A stretch of DNA of 64,000 bases, taken from assembly GCA_030280995.1 (NCBI GenBank), contig JASXTE010000008.1, positions 10,746,212 to 10,810,211 of the forward strand, given 5' to 3'. Shown one piece after another: positions 11,794 through 23,865 of this stretch. Made by a program: the position numbers and the translations under genes. This DNA is from Hemileia vastatrix. Taxonomy: Eukaryota; Basidiomycota; Pucciniomycetes; Pucciniales; Zaghouaniaceae. The notes under the pieces were generated by a model. It ran no database searches and had not been told where the DNA came from. It was given only the letters and a program-made list of their open reading frames with translations. The stretch's first letter is position 1, and every line of letters begins with the position of its first letter.

Positions 11794-12680
11794 AATGAAT
11801 ACCTTAGGTCAGCCTGATGCAGTAGCCCTTTCTGCAATACAAAAAAAATGGCACACTTTCAAGAAAAAAACTCCAGACTCATGGAATGTCTAGCTGAGGA
11901 ACGGCCCTCACACTGATTCCTAAAGGAAGCAGAATTGAATGCTGCCAAAGCCAAGGCAGAGACATGCCCTACAACACCAGAACTGCTTGTTAAAGGACAA
12001 AAAATTGTAGCCCAGAAATCTTTGATGGAAAGAGATGCCCCCAGGTGGATCAGTATAGATTTCTGGTAAACCTTATGTCCTGCTCAACAGTCATCAGTTC
12101 CCAGATGAGAAATCAAAAATTGGCTCATAGTCTCTTACCTCACTGGTCAGTTGGTAGACTGGGAAAGGCCATATACAAAGGAGCTCCTTGGAAATGGCAA
12201 TTCAGAAACAAATTTCCATCAGTTCATAATGGTTTTTTAACTGGCCTTTTGTGACCCCAATGTGGCCACAACCTTGGAGCATGCTGTTTCACTTTAGAAA
12301 TGGGCTCTCTCAAAAAAGCAGGAACACCATAATCAGTCACCCTCATCCAAACTCCCTCAAAGAGCTCATATAACAAGCCATCCAAATTTAAAACAAGTTC
12401 ACACATCAGTGAATGGATGGTTGAAGTGGTGCTTGTCACTGGTGCAACTATGCCCTGTCAGGCAGGGCCAATGCCAGGGACCCAACTGCCATGGACATTG
12501 ATGCAGTCAACGTATGTAGCGCTAGTGGGAAGAAAATTCTATCTGATGAGGAATACCATAGGAATATGAGCAAAGGGCTGTGCCACTGATGTGGGAGAAG
12601 TAGTCATCTAGCAGGAGAGTGTAGTGGGGAAATTAGAGTTAGTGAGGTGGAGGGTAGCTCAGGAAAGGCGCAGGTAAAAG
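11794..12680 (+). pseudogene. gag: Element F gag remnant with zinc knuckle
   Basis: It starts MNTLGQPDAVALSAIQ at about 11794 and is interrupted by several stops and frame changes. The best landmark is a CCHC zinc knuckle at about 12574-12615, reading C-H-stop-C-G-R-S-S-H-L-A-G-E-C. This is a classic C-x2-C-x4-H-x4-C with one TGA inside it. Protease is not recognisable between this and the RT, probably because of decay and the nearby MITE. Confidence 0.65.
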
Positions 12681-12794
12681 ACAGCACTCAGGAGTGAAGT
12701 TTTATTGATTAAAATTTACAAAATGGTTTTAGTAGGGAATCAAAATCTCCTTGGGCTGTCTCTTTCATTCTTTCAGGAAAAAAAGATGGTTCAC

Positions 12795-13009
12795 TCACCG
12801 CAAAAAATCAAGTGGCACTTGCTAGCAGGTGCCTTTCCCTATATTCAGTTTTGATTTGAGAGTAAATTTTATTTGATGTTGCGCAAGCTAGTGTTCTCAT
12901 TGTTCAGTTCACAGTCTTTCCAGAAGAATTACAGCTGAGCTGAAATTGATTCAAGTCAAAGATAGGGATTGGCACCTGATATCAGGTGCCCATGTTTTTT
13001 TTCTGGTGA
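12795..13009. mobile_element. MITE family G, 215 bp, with terminal palindromes
   Basis: The ends are TCACCG(CAAAAAA) and (TTTTTTTT)CTGGTGA, an imperfect terminal inverted repeat. Just inside each end sits a 20-bp palindrome: GGCACTTGCTAGCAGGTGCC (12814-12833, one G-T-type mismatch pair) and GGCACCTGATATCAGGTGCC (12971-12990, perfect). The copy at 47582-47798 is the same element in reverse orientation, so this is a dispersed family. It carries no coding capacity. Target duplication could not be defined. Confidence 0.8.
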
Positions 13010-13029
13010 CTAAGACCTTGGAAGTATTT

Positions 13030-14190
13030 AAGAAGATGAAATGTACTGATGGTAAATAATAGATATCCCCTTCCCTTGACTACTGAGCTAATTGACAGTC
13101 TTCAAGGTGCAGAGACCTTAAAATCTCTAGATCTTAGGGTAGGTTACCACAACATATGTGTAAAGGAAGGCAATGAAAACAAACTGGCATTCTGCACAAA
13201 ACTTGGTCATTTTGAATGGTTTGTTATGCCATTTGGCCCATGTGATGTACCTTCCATTTTCCAACACCTCACCTAAAACATATTCAGAGACAGAACAGGG
13301 ATAGATTTAGTGGTATACCTGGATGACATCTTGATTTACTCCAGATCATTGGAAGAGCATAAGAAACCTATAAAGGACTGTTTGCAGTGCTTGATGGAGG
13401 TTCAGGTATGTTTAAAGCCAGAGAAATGTGTCTTCTCAGTGAAGTAAATCCCATACTTGGGTATGATAATTTTTAAAAATAAGGTGCAAATGGATCAGGA
13501 GAAAGTAAAGGCAGTTATATAATTTCCCACAGCATCATCAGTAAAGGATATCCATTCATTCCTAGGCTTTGCAATTTTTAACACCATTTTATTAAAAATT
13601 ACTCCCACATTTTCCAACCATTGCACAACCTCACAAAGAATGAAGCTGAATTTATCTTGACAAGTAGGCAACAAGATGTGTTTGACTACCTGAAAAGCCA
13701 ATTTTTGACAGCCCCTATTCTCACAATACCTGACTTGTTGAAGCCATTTTTTCTAGAACGTGACTGCTTATATTCTGCACTAGGTGCAGTATTATTTCAA
13801 TAAAATTCTGAAAGTATCTTGCACCCAATAGCTTATTTATCACATAAACTTCTAGGAGCCAAAATAAACTATGAAATATATGATAAGGAGTTGTTGGCAC
13901 AAGTAAAATATGCACCTGGAGCCATAATTTGGAAGGAGGGCCCAACAGGTTATAATTTATTATTTACACAGATCATCAAATCCTGGAAACCTTTCTGACC
14001 ACAAAAATGCTGACTTTCGAGAAGGTGTGCTGAGAAGAACTTCTAAGTAATATTAACTTTGTTGTTACATTCTGACCAGGGAAGAGAAGTGGAAAACCTG
14101 ATGCACTATCAGAATGTCCTGATTTGCACCCAGAACCAGACCAACTACACACTGTTGGGGCAATGTTTTTGAAGGGGGGGAACTTGATGA
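13030..14190 (+). pseudogene. pol: Element F reverse transcriptase-RNase H, broken
   Basis: The RT core begins VNNRYPLPLTTELIDSLQGA and LKSLDLRVGYHNI (first catalytic Asp region), continues to FEWFVMPFGPCDVPSIFQ, and has the active-site box YLDD at 13316-13327 (VVYLDDILIYS). Next come CLKPEKCVFSVK and the connection domain. An RNase H-like part follows from about 13621 (FLTAPILTIPDLLKPFFLERD) with AYLSHKLLGA and GKRSGKPDALSEC near 14090. Stops and frameshifts are frequent, so no functional product is expected. Confidence 0.8.
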
Positions 14191-14349
14191 GGGGTTAATC
14201 CTACCAAAGATGAATTGGAAGATGAGGACTTGATGAGATGGATAAGAAAGGAGTTGGAAGAGGATGAGGGAGTGAAGGATTTGATGAAGGCACTGTTATC
14301 AAAGGAGGTATTGGTAAGGAAATGATTGGAAGAGTATTACCTGAAAGGG

Positions 14350-15660
14350 GAGCACAGTATTGGAATGGAAGGATAGTGGTTTCAAATGATGAGGAGCTAA
14401 ATAGGCAGGTGGTAAAATTAAGACATGATTCCCCAATAAATAGCAGGACACTCAGGTCCACTGAAGACTGTGAAGCTTGTGGATTGTAGTTTTTACTGGA
14501 AGTCCATGAAAGCATATGTCCAGTGCTATTTAGTGGCATGCAGCTCTTTCCAGAGTAACAAGGCTAGTCAAAAAACAACACCACTGACTGCACTAAAAAT
14601 TATCAAACAGCTATGGAGGGGGCTTTCCCACAAACTTATAGTGGAATTACCAAAATCTAAAGGAAAGAATGCTATCCTCAAAGTAGTTGACCGCTGCACC
14701 AAGATGGCGCACTTCATCTCCACCACTATTATGGTTACATCAGAGGGTATTGCAGACTTAATGGTGGCACATGTCTGGAAATTACATAGATTAGCTGAAA
14801 GTATAGTATCAAATAGGGAAAGCACTTTTAACTCTAAGCTGCTGAAAACAATGTATGATCAACTGAACATTAAGCCCATCTTTTTAACAGCATGGTATCC
14901 ATAGACTGACAAGAAACCTGAGATAGTGAATAAGGCAATTAAAAAATATTTTTTCCATTTAATTAACTATCAGTAAGATGATAGGGTTCAGATGTTACCA
15001 CAGGCTGAATTCTCATACAATAACTGGACACATGCTTCAAAAGGTATGACACCCTTTTACGCCAACTATGGATATCACTCAACATTCTCAATTGGTACCC
15101 CATCCACATTAAAAGTCCAGGAAGCAGAAGAGCAGATCAAAAGAATATTGAGAATACATCAAGAGCTAGAAGAAGCTTTCAAGGTATCTCAAAATTCAAT
15201 GAAGCATCATCACAATCAAGGAAGGACCCAGCATTTTGAACTACAGGTAGGTGACAAGGTTTGGTTAAGCTCATGTTTCCTTTCTACATTGCAGCATAGT
15301 GCTAAATTAAATCATTAGAAAGTTGGGGCATTCAAAGTCAAATGCAGGCTATCTGACTTAGCTTATGAACTGGAACTACCAATCTCAATGAGGCAAGTAC
15401 ATCCAGTTTTCAACATTTAATTGCTCACAAAGTATTTTGAAGATACAATCCCAGGACATCCAGAGGAGCCACCAGCACCAATACAAGTGAAAATGCAGAA
15501 GAGTTTGAGGTGAAAAGGGTTAATTCTAAAAGGGTGTATAGGGGAAGGGCTCAGTATTTAGTGCATTGGAAAGATATGAAGTTGAAAATAGGTCTTGGGA
15601 ACCAGTTGAAAATTTGGCAAATTCTAAGGAAAAGTTGAATTATTTTGAGAAGGAGCGCAG
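14350..15660 (+). pseudogene. pol: Element F integrase and chromodomain, broken
   Basis: An open stretch at 14470-14904 covers the integrase core: VVDRCTKMAHFI (first Asp), SNRESTFNSKLLK (second Asp changed to Asn in SNRE) and the start of AWYP, after which the Glu helix is interrupted by a stop. At 14992-15318 the sequence continues QAEFSYNNWTHASKGMTPF. The C-terminal segment (about 15500-15655) reads EVKRVNSKRVYRGRAQYLVHWK, then NRSWEPVENLAN in a shifted frame. That is a chromodomain, which in chromoviruses targets insertion to marked chromatin. The element is therefore a chromovirus. Confidence 0.75.
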
Positions 15661-15688
15661 GGGGAAGGAGGGGTAAAAGAGGGGGTAA
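15661..15688 (+). promoter_or_regulatory. Polypurine tract of element F
   Basis: The stretch GGGGAAGGAGGGGTAAAAGA followed by GGGGGTAA lies directly before the 3' LTR start TGTTAGG. This is where plus-strand DNA synthesis would be primed. Confidence 0.75.
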
Positions 15689-16005
15689 TGTTAGGATTTG
15701 GTTGAAAGGTGAGGAGGAGGAGCGCCATAGGCACTATGAATTGTGAGAGGCAGAAGAGGGGATATTTCATAAGAGGGTTATATGGGGAAAATGCTGTGGA
15801 GTGCTCCTCATTGTATAAATTATATAGTAATCCAGTTACTTCTTAGTCTCACTGCTGTATCAGCATAGTAATTCCTGTCTCACTGTTGGGAATCCCAACA
15901 TAATCAGTCTAGTTAGACTCACTGCTTATTAGCATAGCCAGTCCTGTCCCAGTCTAGTGTCAGAACTACTAGTAGCCCACCTTCTTAGTTCTTAAAATTC
16001 TCACA
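15689..16005 (+). repeat. 3' LTR of element F
   Basis: It starts TGTTAGGATTTGGTTGAAAG and ends TTCTCACA, and is the same length as the 5' copy. It includes TATATAGTAATCCAGTTACT, where a TATA-like box may lie. Confidence 0.8.
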
Positions 16006-18202
16006 GAAAGGCAAATTTAAGAGTCTTTCTGCAAAGGATCAAATATACAAACAGAATCTTGGGAATTTATACATGTATAGGCTAGAGAGACTTTGTGAAA
16101 CAAATTAATTTTTCCAGAATTACTTTTTATACAACACAAGGTCATTGGCCCATTTCTTTAGTTTGAGAAATTGAAATATCAGATCTATTAATTAAAAATT
16201 TATGAAAGAATAATAAGTATTTGGAGACTCTAATAATCCCTATACTTTTTTAATTTACATAAGGTATTAATAAAATTATTAACTTAAGGATACTCAGTTG
16301 ACACACTTATGTTTGTGGCTGACCCTTTATATGTAAATTGCAGCAACTATCTTGTGGTGTCAATTTATGAGGAAAGGTTAAGGAGAAGATTTAATAAGTG
16401 AGTCTTCTGCTTCATTCACACAGATGTCTTGGTAAACAACTTACAACTACTCTTTGGGGGTCTCACATAATTAACAGCTTGTTGGAATATTTTTCATTTT
16501 TTAGCAGGCATTGGAGATTTTTTGAGTTAAGTTTGATCCAAGTTCTTTAGCCCACATGATTCAAATATATTTTTTCATAACTCTAAACACTTATCTCAAA
16601 TAACTTTTGTAACTTGATGAATCCAGCTAGCTACATTTTCTGGCTGGCCTATCCTTCACAAAAGAGCAGAAAGGAGAGGTGGATGGATGCCTAGCCAGCC
16701 AGCTAGAAAATCTAGATGGATGGTCATTTGATAAAGAGGGAGAAGGGGGTAGTAGGTGCAATCCTATCCTAGAGTTTTTTTGAACCCTCTTGAAAGGGTT
16801 TTCTTTAATTTATTCTGACCTGTACTCAATATTTGTTGAGAAAAACAATTTTCAAGAAGAATTTATTTGGTTTCTTCTTGGTGGAAATGGCAGGGGTAAA
16901 AGACATTGATTTGGGTTTAAAAATTTTGATGATGAATTTTCCACATCTGATTCTGAGATCTTGAAAGGAAATTATTAAGGTAAAGAATTGTGAGTCTTAA
17001 GTGTTTCCTCACTTATTCCACATCTTTGTCTTTTTTTTGGGAAGTTTATTTGTTCTGTATTAAGTTTCTGAAGGTTTTGCTTTTGAAGACATGGGACAAG
17101 TCAATAAAACCATTGATGCTCCTCCTTATGGGTAATTGGGGGAAGCTAATACAACTTAATTAGGGGAAGGGAGTCAAAAAATTTTTTCCAAAAATTTAAA
17201 GGCACTACCATGACATCTTCTGTTGATTTTTCATTTGCTTGAATTGAAATTAGAAGAAATTTTGGCTTGAGGATAAATTTCACATTGAAATTGAGACAAA
17301 TCCTGGGATAAAACTCATAAGTCGTGGAGAGAATAAATAAAGAATTTTCTTTAATTTTCTTTAGTGAAGTGTTTTTGTTGTTGTTTTTAGTGCACTTTTA
17401 AGATTATGTGACTTTGGAGTCATTCTGGAAGTAGGACTAATAATTGGTTATGTAAAATCCTAGCTTGGAAATAATTCAAGATATGGGCGCTTTTAGAGAG
17501 TGTCTCATGATGATGGACTTCCAAATTTAAGACTTTTTTATTGCAATTTGGGGCCTTGTGTGGCTAAAATTCAGATTTTTTGGAGTCAAATAACAGAGCT
17601 ATGATGAGAAATATCTCATATGGATTGGGGGGTTAATTTTGTGATGAATTTTAATAACAAAAAGTCTTATTTTTATACTTTATAAAATTATTTGCATATT
17701 CTGAAAGTGAATAGTTAAAAATGGGTGTTTGATTCTACTTTGATGTTATATGAGTCATTTAATAATTGTGCTGCATACAATGAGTTCAGCTTACCATATC
17801 CAATGAAAGAAAATATCAATATTTTAGAAAACATTTAGAGGGGCTACTTTCTATAAAAAATAACATTTAAAGTGATTATTGTCAACCCAGGCACATAAAA
17901 TTCATTGAAAAAGTTTCTTACCAGAATTTCATTTTAGAGGAGTCCACATGTTCCTTAAAAAACTCATAAAAAATTCAATATTTCAAAGAAATATTTTCAG
18001 GTTGAGCAGAGCTTCCTGATCTGCAGCAATCCCAAATAGTGGAAAAATTCAACCCCAAGGGATTATTCAGCACTGTCAATTAAAAAGTTTTCAAGAGGTT
18101 TTTATGAAAAATTGAGGTAAAAATTTCAGATAAGAGGTGTAGTTTTACACATTAAATATCCAATTATCAAGTTATTTTCAAAAAAAATTGCAGAAGTTAA
18201 TC
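16006..18202. other. AT-rich stretch without a recognisable gene
   Basis: No homologous protein segment was recognised on either strand. An imperfect inverted repeat lies at about 16625-16712 (CTAGCTACATTTTCTGGCTG against GCCAGCCAGCTAGAAAATCT). Confidence 0.4.
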
Positions 18203-18263
18203 GGGGTATAAGGATTTATATCTGCAATTAATTTAATTGCAGATCTTATAATGTTTACACCCC
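18203..18263. mobile_element. Tiny foldback MITE, 61 bp
   Basis: The unit runs from GGGGTATAAGG to ATGTTTACACCCC and is self-complementary almost throughout. Its centre is a perfect dyad: ATCTGCAATTAA, one T, TTAATTGCAGAT (18220-18244). Related hairpins form the termini of N/L at 26739-26812 and about 44336-44488. Confidence 0.7.
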
Positions 18264-18264
18264 C

Positions 18265-18308
18265 TAATAATAATAATAATACTATTATTATTATTATTAT
18301 TATTATTA
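18265..18308. repeat. Self-complementary (TAA)n/(TTA)n microsatellite
   Basis: Several TAA units are followed by a run of TTA/TAT units, so the tract can fold back on itself. Confidence 0.85.
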
Positions 18309-18324
18309 CAACTATTACCAATAC

Positions 18325-19443
18325 TGTCAGCCAGGCTATTCCAGGAGTCCAGTAAATAATATGTAACTTATAAGACCTGAAAGACGGGGTAAGAATTGTA
18401 TTCAATGTATATAAATTAATATTTTATTGCATATTAAAATTATAAAAGTATTTTATTACATACAAGTGTTATATTAATTTTATTGGTTATATAAATTTTT
18501 TATATACATTTAAATTTAACATAATATAATATATTCTACAAATAATGGCGCATTTTTTATGTATTTAATAATTATAAATTTATATTTAATTAATTAAAAA
18601 CATATATTATAATTATAAGTGTAAAATTTACTTATAATATAATTAAATTAATTAATTAAATTTATATATTAAATATCATTTCTTATAATATTAAAAAATG
18701 AATAATGACGCTTCTTTTGACCTATAATTGTGTCAGGAAAAACTAATTAATACTGAATTGAAATAAATTACATATTTGTTGTGTCAGAATATTTTTTGTT
18801 TCACTTAAAAATCCTTAAATCAGACTGTACCATCTGTTTTGAATGATTTTTCTCATAGTTCCTATGTTCCAGGCTTGTTTAGTTATTCACTATTTTTACC
18901 TACTGATTTGGGAATTAATGGCGGGAAAATTGGATTCTTAATTGGGGTTTTTAATTATTTGTTTCATATTTTTCTCTACATTGTTATGTTTCACTTATTC
19001 TTTTTAAATTCTTGTTTTATTCTATTATGTTTCTTATATTTACAAATATAGTAGCGCTTCAGAGGGCCCATTGCCTATAAAAAGGCCTTGGTTAATCCCC
19101 TGTAGCCCCATCACTTATTATACACTCAACAAATTAAATACACTTTTTATATTACGTTTATATTCTTTTTATTAGTAATAAAATTCTAATTAAGATTCTA
19201 TATGACAAATTAAAGGTTGCTTTAAGTCTGATAGTGATCATAGTGTCTGCTGCGCATAGTCCTTACATCATAATAATATTATTAATTAATAATAACCTTA
19301 TTTTTGTCACCTCTCAAGAAAACCGTCGTTGATTCCTCTCAATAAATTAAATAATCTTTTTATATTTTATTTCTTTTATTTTCCTTCTTGTCCTCCTCCA
19401 TTTCTCCACCTTTTCTTACCTACTTCTAGATGACTGACCAACA
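18325..19443 (+). repeat. Solo LTR D1 (chromovirus family C/D)
   Basis: It runs from TGTCAGCCAGGCTATTCCAG to GACTGACCAACA and is flanked by a 5-bp target duplication AATAC (18320-18324 and 19444-19448). It is homologous to D2, D3 and the 3' LTR of element C. A TATA-like CCTATAAAAAGG lies near 19075. With no internal region and an intact duplication, this is the product of LTR-LTR recombination. Confidence 0.9.
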
Positions 19444-19450
19444 AATACGC

Positions 19451-19563
19451 TCCAGAAAAAATATGTTGGCACCTGCTAGGAAGTGACTCCTTACAATTGA
19501 ACTACCATACTTCAGTCAGGAAAGGATGCCAAACAGCAGGTACCAAAATTTTTTTTCTAGTGA
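19451..19563. mobile_element. MITE family G, short copy
   Basis: The ends are TCCAGAAAAAATATG and TTTTTTTTCTAGTGA. Near-terminal palindrome remnants are GGCACCTGCTAGGAAGTG and CAGCAGGTACC. At 113 bp it is about half the length of the 215-bp copies. Confidence 0.55.
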
Positions 19564-20098
19564 ATATGAAAACTATTTTATATTTTTACTTTTATCCAAA
19601 TTATTATATTATTATATTATTATATTTTTCCTTTTTTTCTTTTTTATTAGTTTTTTGTATTATTACTCTCATGCTTTCTATTGCCTTTATTTTTTACTCA
19701 TATTTATTAACAATAACCATAGTAATATCATTATTTAAGATAATAATATTTCCAATTATTAGTATTACTAATAATAATTTTATGAATATTATTTATCACT
19801 CTTCTTATTAGGGGGTGTCAGTTCTGTAAAATCTTCACTTAAATTTGACCAAATACACACTTATTTAAGTGCAGATTTACAAAACACACTATCACCAACA
19901 CTGGTGGATTTCAAAATGAAATAAGTCACTTATTTCACTCAAATCCTCACTTTCTTAACCAAAAGTGCTTATTTCACTATAACGTCCCATTTCACTGATT
20001 TGTCAGCATCATCCCATTCATACAAAGCACTCCAGAGCATAAAACTTCATAACTCAAATAATTGTACATCATTTACATTTTTATACTGTATAAAATTC

Positions 20099-20360
20099 AT
20101 GCCTTCCTCACTCTCAAATCGTGATAAGCTACATCAAGAAATGAATTTCATAGCTCTTGATCTCCTCTTGGACTCTAATTGCAATTCTGATTATGATATT
20201 GAAGAAGATTTTCTTTTTTTATCAAAAATGGGCAGGAAACGTTACCTTCTTCCAAGAAAGCCTCAAGTACTTCATACCTCAAGCACACCATAAAAACACT
20301 TCTTAACCTATCTGTACACAGTTTTAGACAGTTTTTCAGGACTTCTCAGGAATTTTTTTC
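20099..20360 (+). pseudogene. Harbinger-like transposase N-terminus only
   Basis: It starts MPSSLSNRDKLHQEMNFIAL and continues IEEDFLFLSKMGRKRYLLPRK and QVLHTSSTP, then a stop and a decayed continuation LDSFSGLLRNFFQ. It matches the N-terminus of the transposase at 9908-9640, including untranslated positions. No DDE catalytic segment follows. The sequence passes into noncoding repeats. Confidence 0.65.
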
Positions 20361-21029
20361 AGAATGGTTATTCTTATTTGCATATTGACTTTGATTTTTA
20401 ATTTTCTGTTATAGTCTCTTTTTTTCAAGTCTCTTTGTTTTCCTTCATCATCTCAACATGAAATCACATACTTTTTGCAATTGCATAATTTTTCAGTCAT
20501 TCATGTTTTCTTTCATCACTTATATCCATTTCCTCCTTTCCTCTTTTATCCCTCTAAAAATTTGAATTCAATTATTTTCTCAACTCATCTCTTCAGGCAA
20601 GTCATTTTTTCATTTTTACTTATATATTTGCTAATTATTTTTTTTCTTGCTTTTTTTTGTTTTTTGAATCTAAATTTTTTTAGTAAGTGTTTTTTTTATT
20701 TTAAAAATAAAATTAACCTTTTTCCTTCTCCACCTCTTTTCGTTTATTTTTTAGCTCCATTATCCTACTCTTCATCCCTGTGCTTGCTCATTATTCCCCA
20801 TTTATCCTATTTCAACTTTTTTTTTTGGTTCTATGTCATTTAAACACATACATTTCACATTATTTTAGCATTAAATTTGCTCCATTATCAATTTTCCCCA
20901 AATTCAAACTTCACTCTTTCTAACTCTATTTTTCGCACCTTTCAATTAAGCTAAGTTTCATCTCCTTTGTCTCATGTCTATATAATATCTCATTCTTTCT
21001 ATAAAAATTTCATACTTAAATTTATGAAG

Positions 21030-22110
21030 GACTCATATCTGGATAACTGTGAACTTATATAACTCTTCATCTTGTCATTTTTTATTATCAGTTTACAAGT
21101 TTTTGTAAAATTTTGAGAATCACACTCCAAATTAGGGTTAGGATTCTTTGAATCAAATGTCAATTTAAAGAAGACTCTACTGAAGGCTATCTTTTATTTC
21201 CCAACAACAGATTTGAATTTGGTTCAGTGGTTGCTGATATATTGACCTTTAAAGTTGAGCCTTTTTTCCCAATTTGACTTTTTTTCATTCATTTCTTATA
21301 TAAAAAAATAGTGTTAGGTATATTTTAATAACATTTCCTTTAACTGATGATTCTCCTGAATCCTACATTCTATTTCTCACAAACAGGTTTGAATCAGGTT
21401 CAGTGGTTTCTGAGATTTCGTTCTTTGAAGTTGAGCCTTTTTTTCTGTGTCTCACTTATCTTATTTCACATTTTTATATTGCATGATTAGAGGAGAATAA
21501 GGATTTTGAAACTATTATCTGATGATTATCTAGGCTTTTATCCCCCTCTATTTGGAATTTTCATCATAACTTTTCAAGTTTTTGTGAAATTTTGAAAAGT
21601 AGAGTCAGAATTAGGGTTAGCTTTATTTGAATCAACTTTCCTTTTAGCTGAAGATACTTCTGAAGTCTCTCTCTCATTTCCAGCATACCAATTTGAATTT
21701 GGTTCAGGTGTTTCTGAGAACTTGACCTTTAGAGTTGAGCCTTATTTTCAAAATTTCACATTTATTTATTTCATAATGCATATCATAACTTTTGCATCAT
21801 GCATTTATCCTTCCAGATTCTTATGATTATCTAGGCTTTAATCTCCCTCTTGTTGGAATTTTCATCATCAGCTCTCAAGTTTCTGTGAAATTTTGAAAAT
21901 TAAATTAGAGTCAGTATTAGGGTTATGTTTATTTGAATCTACTGTCCTTTTGGCCAAAGATACTTCTGAAGCCTATCTTTCATTTTCAGAAAACCAATTA
22001 GAATTTGGTTCAGTGGTTTTTGAGATATAAACCTTTTAAGTTGAGCCTTTTTTTCCCAATTTCACATAAATTTATCTCATAATGCACAAAATAACATTTA
22101 CATCATTCAT
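21030..22110 (+). repeat. Diverged tandem repeat, about 300-bp unit
   Basis: The landmark TTGAGCCTTTTTT recurs at about 21256, 21433, 21737 and 22040, and GGTTCAGTGG (or a variant) precedes it each time. The spacings are about 177, 304 and 303 bases. The same repeat appears in reverse orientation at 42330-42970 and, decayed, at about 50445-50560, in the equivalent part of related elements. Confidence 0.75.
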
Positions 22111-22726
22111 TCATCCTTCCAGACTCCTCAAACTACCTTTTTCTTTACTTATTACTATGCCCTTACATCAAGATGTGTTTTTTTCCTTTTCTTACCATTT
22201 TCATATGTCTAAACCTTCACTCATTTTTTCTTCTCTTAGAAGATCAGTCAAAAGTTAGTCCAACAAATCAACAAGGTAAGAAAAGAAGGTAAAATTAATT
22301 AATTTACCACACTTTATGTAGATAAATTTTTTTTGGCGATTTTTAAAACCATCAAATATATTTTATTCTTTCATAAAATTTTAATAAATAAATCTGATAT
22401 TTCAATTTACTAAAATAAAGTAATGATCTCACAACCTTGTGTTGTATAAAAGGTTATCATGATAAAATTCAATTGTTTTATGGGGTTCATCTTGCCTATA
22501 CCTGTGGAAAGTCCCAAACTTGGTTTGTAGAATTGGTCCCCATTTTGGCTTGAGGAATTTCCATTTCTTTAAAACTAGTGAATTTGACTTATCTTACTTA
22601 TTTATTTATTAATTTATGGAATTATTCTTCATTTTGGTAATTTTAACCCCTTACTTCTATAAAATGCAGAAAGGATATTTCCAAATTTTGTAATCTGACA
22701 TAGAAAATTGATGACATAGAAAAATT

Positions 22727-22780
22727 TTGCAATACCCACCCCTTGCTTCAATAAAATGCAGGGGAGGGTATTACCAAATT
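22727..22780. repeat. Foldback hairpin around AATACCC...GGGTATT
   Basis: CAATACCCACCCCTTGC pairs imperfectly with GCAGGGGAGGGTATTACC across TTCAATAAAAT. A decayed sister lies at about 22650-22690. The same pair occurs inverted at 28985-29145. Confidence 0.7.
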
Positions 22781-22887
22781 TTTCAAACATATATATAATA
22801 TTGTTGACTTAGCTTTATTTAGAAATGAAAATTGGTGGTGAGGTGATAAAATTATGTTGTTGATGAGGTTTTTTGCACATATTTCAG

Positions 22888-23139
22888 TCACCACAAAATA
22901 TGGGGGGCAGACTTGCTAGCGAGTCCGCAACCTTGGACCCAAACTCACCACAGATTGAACACACATTGAGCTATTGATAAAGGAACCATACAATCAGGAA
23001 TGAACACCACTCAGCAGAACAGTTTTAGGTGGGTGTTCAAGTAGAGTTCAGTTTGGGTTCAGTATGAGTTCAGTCTGAGTTCCATCTCAGTTCAGGTTAA
23101 GGACTTGCTTGCAAGTCCACCCCCTATATTGCATAGTGA
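22888..23139. mobile_element. MITE family H1, 252 bp, with terminal palindromes
   Basis: It begins TCACCACAAAATATGGGGGG and ends CCCCCTATATTGCATAGTGA. Subterminal palindromes are AGACTTGCTAGCGAGTCC (22909-22926) and GGACTTGCTTGCAAGTCC (23101-23118). The interior has a short repeated AGTTCAGT(C/T)TGAGTTC-like tract. Copy H2 at 44676-44938 is the reverse complement. It has no coding capacity. Confidence 0.85.
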
Positions 23140-23229
23140 GTATTATTTTACCATCTGAAATTTCAAAAGTGCAATATTTTAGAGTCCAGTAAGGAAAAAT
23201 GGTGTCATCAGAATCTCATTATATAGCTA

Positions 23230-23860
23230 TTTTTGATAAGTTTAAAAGTAACTGTTAAATTGGGAACCAAAAAGAATATCCATTTCCTCACAGAGAAGAT
23301 ACATGACATTTAGCTTTTTTGAAAGAGTAGCAATTTCATTCTCCAAATCATAATCATTAATACCAAAGCCAGTGGAAGTGGAGGCAAAATAAGCCTTTTT
23401 TTATTTTTATTGATAGCATTTTAATCTCTCCTTCATTTACTTAGGATTGATGTTGATTCACCCTTTTTTTCTTTTTTACTTCATTTTCCATTAACAAAAA
23501 GCAATTGACCTTAGAAGAAGGTGGAATTCTGATTTAAGGAGGCTTAAAACATAAAAAAAGAAGGAACAAACATGCCTGGTTAAAATTTCACAATAAAATG
23601 TTTCAAATCTCAGTGAGGAGTGTGTGCAAAGGATTGATGAGAGGATTGAGGTCTGAGTGTCACATGTGACATGGATGGTGTGGGCAAAGAAGCAATGATG
23701 TGGCCAACATGTGGTTGTGAAAAAAAATTGGGAAAAAAGTGCTGATTTGAGGTCATAACTTACACCCATTTTTGAAATAAGTGACTTTTTTTCAAAATTT
23801 AAGTGCTGATTTGGTTTAAAATTGGCATTTAAGTTAAGTGCGTATTTTCCAGAACTGAAA
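23230..23860 (-). pseudogene. SANT/Myb-like companion gene remnant of element K
   Basis: Read on the minus strand, 23240-23400 encodes FASTSTGFGINDYDLENEI and EEMDILFGSQ, the same block as at 7149-7403. Further 5', the leader-like segment SLRFETFYCEILTRHV (about 23600) matches one at 6700-6780. Stops and deletions remove the DNA-binding part. The orientation is convergent with the transposase at 20099, as in M and N/L. Confidence 0.55.
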
Positions 23861-23865
23861 CCCCC

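Larger units (their letters stand above)
11449..16005 (+). mobile_element. Decayed chromovirus (Ty3/Gypsy) element F
   Basis: Two direct repeats of about 317 bp (11449-11766 and 15689-16005), both starting TGTTAGGATT, flank gag, RT-RNase H, integrase and a C-terminal chromodomain in canonical Gypsy order. The LTR copies differ at many positions (my rough reading is about 80% identity), so the insertion is old. No target duplication is evident: the left flank is TTCTT and the right flank GAAAG. A MITE sits inside it at 12795-13009, near the gag-pol junction. Confidence 0.85.
19811..23865. mobile_element. PIF/Harbinger-like element K, 4.06 kb
   Basis: The left end GGGGGTGTCAGTTCTGTAAA and the reverse complement of the right end (GGGGGTTTCAGTTCTGGAAA) form an imperfect terminal repeat of about 40 bp. 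The left flank is TTA, the usual TWA target of this superfamily, and the right flank is TTT. Contents in order are a transposase N-terminus (plus), about 300-bp repeats, a foldback hairpin, MITE H1, and the companion gene remnant (minus). The catalytic part of the transposase is absent, so the copy is non-autonomous. Confidence 0.75.

Noticed and set aside
19497..19811. Hydrophobic open frame resembling a membrane protein
   Set aside because: It starts inside a MITE and ends at the terminal repeat of element K. The composition reflects T-rich DNA.
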